NCBI GenBank assembly: GCA_025454565.1
Contig: JALOOE010000153.1
Span: forward strand, 1-7,529
Length of the DNA stretch: 7,529 nucleotides
Direction: 5' to 3'
Source of the DNA: Anaerolineae bacterium
Lineage (GTDB): Bacteria; Chloroflexota; Anaerolineae; CG2-30-64-16
Shown one piece after another: positions 1 to 6,485 of this stretch. A model generated the notes under the pieces. That model was not told the DNA's origin, ran no database searches, and saw only the letters and a program-made list of their open reading frames with translations. The position numbers and the translations under genes are program-made. Every line of letters begins with the position of its first letter. Position 1 is the first letter of the stretch.

Positions 1-701
1 GACGCCTGAAGCAGCGACTCGTGCGTGCCGGCATCAAGCCAGGCGACGCCGCGGCCCATCGCGTCGACGCGCAATTGACCGCGCTCCAGGTAGATGCGAT
101 TCACATCGGTGATTTCGATTTCGCCGCGCGCCGATGGCTTCAGATTGGCCGCGATCTCAGTGACTTGCTCGTCGTAGAAGTAGAGGCCGGGCACGGCGTA
201 GTGCGACTTGGGCCTCTGGGGCTTTTCTTCGATGCTGAGAGCTTTGCCGTTTTCGTCGAACTCGACCACGCCGTAGCGCTGCGGATCCTTGACCGGATAG
301 GCAAAGACCAGCGCGCCGGTCGACAACGAGGCGGCAGCGCGCAGCTTGGCAGGCAAGCCGTGGCCGTAGAAGATGTTGTCGCCCAGGATCAGACAGGCTG
401 GCTGGCCGGCGACGAACTCACGGCCCACGATGAAGGCGTCGGCCAGGCCGCGCGGCGTCGCCTGCTCGACATAGCTAAACTGCATCCCCCATTGGCGCCC
501 GTGCCCCAGCAGACTGCGGAATTGCGGCAGCGCCTCGGGCGTGCTGATCACCAGCACATCACGAATCCCCGCCAGCATGAGCATCGAGAGCGGATAGTAG
601 ACCATCGGCTTGTCGTAGACCGGCAACAACTGCTTGCTGATGGTGAGCGTCAGCGGATAGAGGCGCGTGCCCGCGCCGCCTGCGAGGATGATCCCTTTCA
701 T
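1..701 (-). CDS. rfbA: Glucose-1-phosphate thymidylyltransferase, C-terminus cut by window edge
   Basis: By family this cytosolic enzyme joins glucose-1-phosphate and dTTP to give dTDP-glucose, the first step of dTDP-rhamnose and related dTDP-sugar synthesis. I translated 233 residues from the ATG at 701. The N-terminus carries the nucleotidyltransferase signature (residues 1-23: GGAGTRLYPLT followed by a conserved Lys23). LGDN at 106-109 holds a metal-binding Asp, EEKP lies at 158-161, GEIEITDVN at 193-201 and WLDAGT at 221-226. All are typical of RmlA/RfbA. The family is usually about 290 residues, so roughly the last 55 lie beyond position 1. A GGAG Shine-Dalgarno sits 10 nt before the ATG, which supports this start. 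It follows the UDP-HexNAc dehydrogenase after 35 nt, so it is probably in the same transcript. I see no frameshift. The rmlB, rmlC and rmlD partners are not in the window and may lie further left. Confidence 0.95.
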   Translation of the reverse strand, partial: MKGIILAGGAGTRLYPLTLTISKQLLPVYDKPMVYYPLSMLMLAGIRDVLVISTPEALPQFRSLLGHGRQWGMQFSYVEQATPRGLADAFIVGREFVAGQPACLILGDNIFYGHGLPAKLRAAASLSTGALVFAYPVKDPQRYGVVEFDENGKALSIEEKPQRPKSHYAVPGLYFYDEQVTEIAANLKPSARGEIEITDVNRIYLERGQLRVDAMGRGVAWLDAGTHESLLQA

Positions 702-736
702 TGTGTATCTACTCCTCTCTGCGCGTTCCATCAATT

Positions 737-2092
737 TTACAACACGTGGCGCGTATCGACAACCAGTCTCGCCCGTTGCCGCACCGATAGCCAGTTGTAC
801 GAGGAGTGATCCGTCACGACCATGACGCAGTCCGCGGTGGCAAGGGCCGCATCGAGGTCCGGCTCGGAGGTGAGCGTGTGGTTGTTGTGCGAGAGGGTCG
901 CCACATGCGGATCGTGATAGCGCACGTCGGCGCCTTTGGCTTGCAACAACTCGATGATGTCCAGCGCGGGCGATTCGCGCACGTCGTCGATATCTTTCTT
1001 GTACGCCACGCCTAGCACCAGCACCCGGCTGCCCCTCACCGGTTTGCCCGCGTCATTGAGGGCCTCCATCACTTTGTTCACCCAGTAGCGCGGCATGTCG
1101 CTGTTGATCTCGCCCGCCAGTTGGATGAAGCGAGCGTTGTAGTTCAGCGTCTTGAGCTTCCACGAGAGATAGTGTGGATCGAGCGGGATACAGTGGCCGC
1201 CGACGCCGGGACCGGGCGTAAACTTCATGAAGCCGTACGGTTTTGTCGCAGCGGCTTCCACCACTTCCCACACATCGATCCCCAGCTTATCGCACATGAT
1301 CGCCGTCTCGTTGACCAGTGCGATGTTCACGGCGCGGAAGGTGTTTTCGAGCAGCTTGACCATCTCGGCGGTTTGCGTCGAGGAAACCGGCACGATCCGC
1401 TGGATGATCTGCGCGTAGAGGGCCACCGCGACGTCGCGGCACGCGGCGGTTTCGCCGCCGACCACTTTGGGTGTGTTCTCGACCATGTAGATCGGATCGC
1501 CCGGATTGATGCGCTCCGGCGAAAAGGCCAGGAAGAAATCGCGCCCCACGCGCAGACCGCTCTGCTGCAGCATCGGACGCAGCAGCTCCTCTGTCGTGCC
1601 CGGATAGGTCGTCGATTCCAACACGACCAACATGCCGCGATGGATGTGCTGCGCCAGCGACTCGCCGGAGGCGATGATGTAGCGCACATCCGGGTCGCGC
1701 GTCTTGTTCAGCGGCGTCGGCACGCAGATGATCGCCGCGTCGCAGTGTGCCAGGACGCTGTAGTCGGTAGTGGCAGTGAACGTGCCGGGAAGAGGCAAGT
1801 TGAAGGTTGAGGGTTGAAGGTTCAAGGTATCAGGTTCAAGGTTGCGACCTTCAACCTTGAACCTGATACCTGCCAACCGCGCCGACGGAATATCCTGCAC
1901 GTACGACTCGCCGCGATTCAGCGCAGCCACCTTCGCTGCATCCACGTCGACGCCAACCACCGGGAACCCGCGCTCCGCGAAGGCGACTGCCAGCGGCAGA
2001 CCCACATAGCCCAGCCCGATTACGGCGATGATGGCCGAATGTCCCTCGATTTTGGTAAGTAGTTGTTCTTTCACGGATCTCTTTCCGTACAT
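737..2092 (-). CDS. UDP-N-acetylglucosamine/mannosamine 6-dehydrogenase (WbpA/WecC-type nucleotide-sugar dehydrogenase)
   Basis: This family oxidises C6 of a UDP-sugar to a uronic acid in two NAD-dependent steps. Over 451 residues the order is: N-terminal Rossmann motif IGLGYVGLPLA (25-35); VPTPLNK (124-130); ESTTYPGTTEE (159-169); FSPERINPGD (190-199); the central-domain helix with Lys246 (EMVKLLEN); the catalytic loop GPGVGGHCIPLDP with Cys301; and a C-terminal UDP-binding domain with GVAYKKDIDDVRESPA (361-376). HCIPLDP and AGEIN (326-330) favour the UDP-HexNAc branch (WbpA, WecC) over UDP-glucose 6-dehydrogenase. The exact substrate is not settled. I chose the ATG at 2092, with GGGAG just upstream; a GTG at 2074 is an alternative. 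The open frame runs on to 2281, but that stretch overlaps the upstream epimerase in another frame and is not family-like. Residues about 74-101 are an in-frame repeat insertion absent from typical members (separate entry). Confidence 0.93.
   Translation of the reverse strand: MYGKRSVKEQLLTKIEGHSAIIAVIGLGYVGLPLAVAFAERGFPVVGVDVDAAKVAALNRGESYVQDIPSARLAGIRFKVEGRNLEPDTLNLQPSTFNLPLPGTFTATTDYSVLAHCDAAIICVPTPLNKTRDPDVRYIIASGESLAQHIHRGMLVVLESTTYPGTTEELLRPMLQQSGLRVGRDFFLAFSPERINPGDPIYMVENTPKVVGGETAACRDVAVALYAQIIQRIVPVSSTQTAEMVKLLENTFRAVNIALVNETAIMCDKLGIDVWEVVEAAATKPYGFMKFTPGPGVGGHCIPLDPHYLSWKLKTLNYNARFIQLAGEINSDMPRYWVNKVMEALNDAGKPVRGSRVLVLGVAYKKDIDDVRESPALDIIELLQAKGADVRYHDPHVATLSHNNHTLTSEPDLDAALATADCVMVVTDHSSYNWLSVRQRARLVVDTRHVL
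1799..1875. repeat. Heptad (7-bp period) repeat array with a perfect 20-bp inverted repeat, inside a coding region
   Basis: On the plus strand the bases fall into consecutive 7-mers: gttgaag, gttgagg, gttgaag, gttcaag, gtatcag, gttcaag, gttgcga. Complementary-type 7-mers then follow: ccttcaa, ccttgaa, cctgata, cctgcca. Positions 1825-1844 and 1852-1871 are exact reverse complements (20 bp) around a 7-nt loop (1845-1851). The array is translated in frame as residues about 74-101 of the dehydrogenase, with no stop. Because of the inverted repeat, the opposite strand also encodes GIRFKV and NLEPDT peptides. It resembles in kind the heptanucleotide STRR repeats described from cyanobacteria. The family here is not identified. 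Confidence 0.9.
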
Positions 2093-2142
2093 GACTCTCC
2101 CGTTCTGGCCGGTCTCTGACCGCGCCAGGGAACGGCGACTTC

Positions 2143-3165
2143 TCAATCGGTTGCGGTGGACACGTCCTTCGCCCACGCTCGCTGCTGCCGATACCAATCG
2201 ACCAGGCGCGCCATGCCATCCTCGAACGAGACCGCTGGCCGCCAGCCGATCAGGCGCTGCGCTTTGCCGATGTCGGCCCATGTAGCGGGCATATCGGCGG
2301 CCTGGGCTGGGCGGTGCTCCACCTGCGCCGGTCGTCCGGTCAACGCCTCCACCAACCTGATCGCATCCAAGAGCGAGACCGGCCGATCGGATCCCAGGTT
2401 GACGACCTCAAAGCCGACGCGCGCCAGCCCCGCGATCGTGCCGCGCGCGATATCATCCACAAAGGTGAAATCGCGCGACTGGCTGCCATCGCCATAGACA
2501 ACCACGGGACGTCCCTCGCTGATCCACTGCACCAAGCGGAACGGCATCATGTCAGGCCGTCCGGCGGGGCCATACACGGTAAAATAGCGGAACACCGTCA
2601 CATCGATCCCGTGGAGAAAATGATAGGTATAACACAGGGCTTCCGCGGCCTTTTTCGAGGCGGCGTAGGGTGAAATGGGGTGCTCCGTCGGCTGATGTTC
2701 GGTATAGGGCAGCGGGTTCTCGCGGCCATAGAGACTGGAGCTCGAAGCCAGGACGATCTTGGGAATGCCCGCCTCGCGACACAATTCCAGCAGATTCAAC
2801 GTGCCGGTGACGTTCGTGTCGACATAGGCCCACGGATTCACGACGGAGTAACGCACGCCGGCCCTGGCGGCCAGGTTGATCACTGCGTCGACTTTTTGAC
2901 TGGCGATAGCGTCGCTCAAGTGCTTGAGCGCGGCGCGGTCGGTGATGTCCGCCCGATGAAAATGGAATCCCGGCGCGGGCTGCAACTGCGCCAGCCGCCA
3001 CTCTTTGAGCCGGGCATCGTAGGCGTCGTTGAGGTTATCCACGCCGACAACCGTACAGCCGCTCGTCAGAAGCTGCTCGCACACTTTCCAGCCAATGAAA
3101 CCGGCACAGCCCGCGACCAGGATTGTGTGTCTGCTTGATGTTTCGATGAGTGGGGATGTGCTCAA
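2143..3165 (-). CDS. NAD-dependent epimerase, UDP-glucuronate 4-epimerase-like (extended SDR)
   Basis: The product probably interconverts UDP-glucuronate and UDP-galacturonate, or a similar UDP-sugar pair, by NAD-dependent C4 epimerisation in the cytosol. In 340 residues I see the extended-SDR NAD motif GCAGFIG (19-25), the NAD-ribose Asp43 in GVDNLNDAYD, and LAARAGVRYSVVNPWAY (98-114). A Ser run SSSSLYG (141-147) and the YxxxK pair Tyr167/Lys171 (YAASK) supply the catalytic residues. RYFTVYGPAGRPDM (193-206) follows. NLNDAYD..RLKEWRL and AGVRYS are hallmarks of the UDP-glucuronate epimerase group; UDP-glucose 4-epimerase or another SDR activity remains possible. The only usable start is a TTG at 3165. 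An AGGA lies 8 nt upstream, and an in-frame TGA a few codons further up rules out extension. It ends 50 nt before the dehydrogenase start. No convincing promoter is seen between it and the tRNA terminator. Confidence 0.9.
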   Translation of the reverse strand: MSTSPLIETSSRHTILVAGCAGFIGWKVCEQLLTSGCTVVGVDNLNDAYDARLKEWRLAQLQPAPGFHFHRADITDRAALKHLSDAIASQKVDAVINLAARAGVRYSVVNPWAYVDTNVTGTLNLLELCREAGIPKIVLASSSSLYGRENPLPYTEHQPTEHPISPYAASKKAAEALCYTYHFLHGIDVTVFRYFTVYGPAGRPDMMPFRLVQWISEGRPVVVYGDGSQSRDFTFVDDIARGTIAGLARVGFEVVNLGSDRPVSLLDAIRLVEALTGRPAQVEHRPAQAADMPATWADIGKAQRLIGWRPAVSFEDGMARLVDWYRQQRAWAKDVSTATD

Positions 3166-3173
3166 TGCCGGTT

Positions 3174-3177
3174 TCCT
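3174..3177 (-). promoter_or_regulatory. Ribosome binding site fixing the TTG start of the epimerase
   Basis: AGGA on the minus strand, 8 nt before the TTG at 3165. No ATG or GTG is available near the N-terminus ahead of the NAD motif, and an in-frame TGA lies just upstream. This site therefore decides the rare start codon. Confidence 0.65.
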
Positions 3178-3224
3178 GTATCAGCGATCGCACCTCTTGG
3201 TTGGTGGCCGAGAGGAGAGCCAAC

Positions 3225-3254
3225 AAAAACGCGGCCTGTCAATGACCAGGCCGC
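3225..3254 (-). terminator. Rho-independent terminator after tRNA-Leu
   Basis: Read on the minus strand, an 8-bp GC-rich stem (GCGGCCTG paired with CAGGCCGC, 3231-3254, 8-nt loop) is followed by G and five T's (3225-3229). A run of eight T's (3260-3267) lies between the tRNA end and the stem. Read on the plus strand there is no T tract after the stem, so it should act in the minus direction only. It lies 20 nt past the tRNA 3' end and about 60 nt before the epimerase start. Confidence 0.8.
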
Positions 3255-3274
3255 AATTGAAAAAAAACAGCTAG

Positions 3275-3357
3275 TGCCCCCGGCCCGACTCGAACGGGCA
3301 CGCCCATAGGGGCGTAGGCCCTCAACCTACTGTGTATGCCAATTCCACCACGGGGGC
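3275..3357 (-). tRNA. tRNA-Leu(GAG)
   Basis: A class II tRNA of 83 nt on the minus strand. The 7-bp acceptor stem GCCCCCG/CGGGGGC is perfect and the discriminator base is A. The D-arm contains GAATTGGCATA between GTG and CAC. The anticodon stem GTAGG/CCTAC encloses the loop TTGAGGG, giving anticodon GAG at 3321-3323, which reads CUC and CUU leucine codons. The extra arm has a 4-bp stem (GCCC/GGGC). The T-arm GCCCG-TTCGAGT-CGGGC is intact. The 3' CCA is not encoded (CTA follows), so it must be added after transcription. It sits between two sugar-nucleotide genes on the same strand but has its own promoter and terminator. Confidence 0.96.
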
Positions 3358-3368
3358 GTTAAGTGAAG

Positions 3369-3396
3369 ATTATAGCTGTTTCGGGTCGGTTGTCAA
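3369..3396 (-). promoter_or_regulatory. Consensus sigma70-type promoter of tRNA-Leu
   Basis: On the minus strand a perfect -35 TTGACA (3391-3396) and a perfect -10 TATAAT (3369-3374) are separated by 16 nt. The predicted transcription start near 3362 leaves about 5 nt of leader before the mature tRNA 5' end at 3357. A match this good at this position is what a strong stable-RNA promoter looks like. The 64 nt between it and the upstream SDR stop codon (3397-3460) show no clear terminator hairpin. Confidence 0.88.
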
Positions 3397-3460
3397 CTTC
3401 GCAGGGGCGGGGCTTTGCGGGACTAACCTGATCCCCCCGAATACTGGGCCGCCTCTCACG

Positions 3461-4432
<972 letters not shown>

Positions 4433-4440
4433 GCGCCGAT

Positions 4441-4447
4441 CCTCCTC
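4441..4447 (-). promoter_or_regulatory. Strong ribosome binding site fixing the GTG start of the SDR gene
   Basis: GAGGAGG on the minus strand, with an 8-nt spacer to the GTG at 4432. It settles the start against the longer open frame, whose first 30 codons run through repeat and promoter sequence. Confidence 0.8.
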
Positions 4448-4464
4448 TTTGTCATCCGATGTGT

Positions 4465-4506
4465 TGTCTGCTATTTGCCATTTGCTATTCGCCGTTTGTT
4501 CGTTGC
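4465..4506. repeat. Second heptad (7-bp period) repeat array, in the SDR gene leader
   Basis: Plus-strand 7-mers run tgtctgc, tatttgc, catttgc, tattcgc, cgtttgt, tcgttgc. The core three or four are close copies (consensus on the minus strand GCAAATR) and the flanks decay. The period is the same as the array in the dehydrogenase gene, but the unit differs. It begins at the -10 box of the minus-strand promoter and would fill most of the first 35 nt or so of the SDR mRNA leader. AT-rich against its surroundings. Confidence 0.7.
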
Positions 4507-4507
4507 C

Positions 4508-4536
4508 AGTGTAGCCGTGCATCCATTGTTTGTCAA
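4508..4536 (-). promoter_or_regulatory. Sigma70-type promoter of the polysaccharide block (minus strand)
   Basis: On the minus strand, -35 TTGACA (4531-4536, consensus) and -10 TACACT (4508-4513) have a 17-nt spacer. The predicted start near 4501 gives a leader of about 69 nt to the GTG at 4432. The -35 box overlaps that of the plus-strand promoter. Confidence 0.7.
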
Positions 4537-4558
4537 CCGCTGCGACCTGACGTATACT
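4530..4558 (+). promoter_or_regulatory. Sigma70-type promoter of the degV-plsX-fabF operon
   Basis: -35 TTGTCA (4530-4535) and -10 TATACT (4553-4558) with a 17-nt spacer. The predicted start near 4565 gives a leader of about 58 nt to the degV ATG. Five of its six -35 bases also belong to the -35 of the divergent promoter. Confidence 0.72.
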
Positions 4559-4623
4559 TGGTGCCTACGCGTCGTGGCGTCTGCGTGTCGCCTCGGCAGC
4601 CATTGCACCTCAGGAGCTCCTAG

Positions 4624-5466
4624 ATGCGCGTGCGGGTTCTGACCGACTCCAGCACTAATGTCCCGGATAGCTATCTCACCCAACTAGGCATCATCGAGTT
4701 GCCTGCTCTCGTTAATTTCGGCACGCGGAGCTTCCTGAACAAAGTGGAACTCTCCACCGAGGAGTTCTATCGCCAGTTAGCTGCGGCCGACACCCTGCCG
4801 ACTACCGCGCAGCCTTTGCCCAAGCAATTTGCGGCCGGCTACGAGCAAGCGGCGGCCGAAGGGGCAGACGAGGCCATCGTGGTAGTCGTTTCGGGGCGCA
4901 TGAGCGGCACCTTGAACACTGCTGCGGTTGCTGCCGAGACCGCACCGATCAAAGTGCATCTTTGGGATAGTATGAGCGCCTCGATGGGCGCCGGGTGGCA
5001 GGCGATTGCCGCGGCCGAAATGGCGCATGCTGGGCTGGATGCTTCGGTTATCCTCGCCCGACTGGAGCCGATCCGGGCGCGCATGCAGGCCGTAACGACA
5101 CCCGCCACACTGCGCTACCTGATCGCCGGCGGGCGCGCGCCCCGGCTCAAGGGCAACATCGGTGAGGTGTTGGACATCAAGCCGATCCTGGCAATGGTCG
5201 ACGGGCTGCTGGACCCCGTGGGCCAGGCGCGCGGCAGGCGCAAGGCCGTCGCCGAGGTGCTGAATCGGGTCGCCGAGGTGGTGGGGGATAAACCTGCGCG
5301 CGTCGCTATCACCCATGCTAACGTCCCCGATGAGGCCGCGCAGTTTGCCCAGACCGTGCAGGCGCGCCTCAATGTCGCGGAATTGGTTGTCACTGACCTG
5401 GGGCCTGTGCTGGCAACGCTGGCCGGGCCGGGCATCATGGCGCTGTGCGCATACACCCTCGAATAG
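4624..5466 (+). CDS. DegV family protein (FakB-type fatty-acid-binding protein)
   Basis: DegV proteins are two-domain cytosolic proteins that bind one long-chain fatty acid. Characterised FakB members present it to the kinase FakA, which makes acyl-phosphate. The 280-residue length fits the family. Visible motifs are LTDSST (6-11), PTTAQP (59-64, the fatty-acid carboxylate loop), SGRMSGTLNTA (90-100), WDSMSASMGAG (114-124), LRYLIAGGRA (163-172), LDIKPIL (183-189), the conserved His231 and GPVLATLAGPG (260-270). The start is well supported: AGGAG lies 7 nt before the ATG. It is the first gene after the promoter at 4530-4558 and is followed after 36 nt by plsX, which makes a lipid role likely. 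No fakA-like gene is in the window, so which kinase it serves, if any, is unknown. Confidence 0.93.
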   Translation: MRVRVLTDSSTNVPDSYLTQLGIIELPALVNFGTRSFLNKVELSTEEFYRQLAAADTLPTTAQPLPKQFAAGYEQAAAEGADEAIVVVVSGRMSGTLNTAAVAAETAPIKVHLWDSMSASMGAGWQAIAAAEMAHAGLDASVILARLEPIRARMQAVTTPATLRYLIAGGRAPRLKGNIGEVLDIKPILAMVDGLLDPVGQARGRRKAVAEVLNRVAEVVGDKPARVAITHANVPDEAAQFAQTVQARLNVAELVVTDLGPVLATLAGPGIMALCAYTLE

Positions 5467-5502
5467 CGTGAGCTAACGGTAAAACATGGAGAGGCGGATG
5501 CC

Positions 5503-6483
5503 ATGAAAATCGTCGTGGATGCCATGGGCGGGGATCACGCGCCCGAAGTCGTCGTGGCCGGCGCGGTCGCCGAGGCGCGTGAGCGCGGCACGCAGATCAT
5601 CCTGGTGGGTCAGGAGGCGCGCGTGCGCGCCGAGCTCGTCAAGCACGGCGACGTGAGCAAGCTGCCCATCGAGGTCATGCATGCATCCGAAGTGGTCGAG
5701 ATGGCAGAGCATACGCTGGCCGTGAAAGCCAAGCGGGACTCATCCCTGGCGGTCGGGATGCGTCTGGTGAAGGAAGGCAAAGCCGACGCGTTTGCCTCGG
5801 CAGGCAATTCCGGCGCGGTGATGGCCGCGGCGCTCTTCGGGCTGGGCCGCATCCCCGGCGTCGAGCGTCCTGCGATCGGCAGCATCTACCCCGCCGCACC
5901 CGCGCCGTGTCTGCTCGTCGACATCGGGGCGAACGCGGACTGTAAGCCGGACTATCTGGTGCAGTTTGCGATCATGGGCCATGCCTATGCCCGCGTCATC
6001 TTCGGCATCGATCAGCCGACTGTCGGTATCGTCTCCAACGGAGAGGAAGCCGACAAGGGTAGCACGCTTGTTCGGGAAACAGCCCCGCTTTTGAGAGCTA
6101 GTGGCTTGAATTTCATCGGCAACGTCGAGGGCAAAGACCTGGGGCGCGGCACGGCGACCGTGGTGGTCACCGATGGGCTGACCGGCAACGTCATCGTCAA
6201 GCTGACCGAAGGCGTCGTATCTTTCATCGCCAAGACGCTCAAACGTGAATTTACGCGCGGCTTTCGCAACAAACTGGCGTTAATCCTCATGGTGCGCAAA
6301 CGCGTTGACTGGCGCGAGATCGGCGGTGCGCCGCTCCTGGGCGTCAATGGCGTCGTGGTGATCGGCCACGGGCGTAGCGATGCCAAGGCTATCGTGAACA
6401 TGATCCGCATGGCGGAAAAAAGCGCACAACAAGACCTCGTAGGGGTGATCCAGGCCGAGCTGACTGCGCGGAGGAAAGACTAG
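5503..6483 (+). CDS. plsX: Phosphate acyltransferase PlsX
   Basis: PlsX is a peripheral membrane enzyme that converts acyl-ACP plus phosphate to acyl-phosphate, the donor used by PlsY in the first step of phosphatidic acid synthesis. The 326 residues show the diagnostic motifs in order: VDAMGGDHAP (5-14), ASAGNSGAVMA (99-108), LVDIGANADCKP (138-149), IVSNGEEADKG (176-186), FIGNVEGKDL (204-213), TDGLTGNVIVKL (223-234), GGAPLLGVNG (274-283) and GHGRSDAKAI (288-297). The family is typically 330-350 residues, so this is complete. GGAGAGG lies shortly upstream of the ATG. It is 36 nt after degV and 2 nt before the ketoacyl synthase, consistent with one operon. In most bacteria plsX sits with fabH, fabD, fabG or acpP; here its partners are degV and fabF. 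Confidence 0.97.
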   Translation: MKIVVDAMGGDHAPEVVVAGAVAEARERGTQIILVGQEARVRAELVKHGDVSKLPIEVMHASEVVEMAEHTLAVKAKRDSSLAVGMRLVKEGKADAFASAGNSGAVMAAALFGLGRIPGVERPAIGSIYPAAPAPCLLVDIGANADCKPDYLVQFAIMGHAYARVIFGIDQPTVGIVSNGEEADKGSTLVRETAPLLRASGLNFIGNVEGKDLGRGTATVVVTDGLTGNVIVKLTEGVVSFIAKTLKREFTRGFRNKLALILMVRKRVDWREIGGAPLLGVNGVVVIGHGRSDAKAIVNMIRMAEKSAQQDLVGVIQAELTARRKD

Positions 6484-6485
6484 GA

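Noticed and set aside
21..809. Plus-strand open frame (262 codons) opposite rfbA
   Set aside because: The minus strand clearly encodes RfbA over the same bases; the plus frame has no recognisable motif and spans the rfbA start and the dehydrogenase end.
1799..1875. Possible CRISPR array
   Set aside because: Units are contiguous 7-mers with no spacers and an internal inversion; no cas gene is present.
2093..2281. N-terminal extension of the dehydrogenase open frame up to 2281
   Set aside because: The extra 63 codons overlap the C-terminal part of the epimerase in another frame, read as Arg-rich non-family sequence, and a well-placed ATG with GGGAG exists at 2092.
3184..3191. GCGATCGC, the HIP1 palindrome typical of cyanobacteria
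   Set aside because: I noticed only this one copy, whereas HIP1-rich cyanobacterial genomes carry it far more often; it is no basis for a cyanobacterial assignment.
3035..3226. Small minus-strand frame covering the epimerase leader
   Set aside because: It overlaps the epimerase N-terminus out of frame and starts at the tRNA terminator; no ribosome binding site or known motif supports it.
4433..4522. N-terminal extension of the SDR protein starting at an ATG at 4522
   Set aside because: That ATG lies upstream of the predicted transcription start, the 30 codons are repeat and promoter DNA, and the GTG at 4432 has a strong Shine-Dalgarno.
4612..4621. 10-bp palindrome AGGAGCTCCT containing the degV Shine-Dalgarno
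   Set aside because: As a hairpin it could form only about 3 bp around a 4-nt loop, so sequestration of the ribosome site is not convincing; probably chance.
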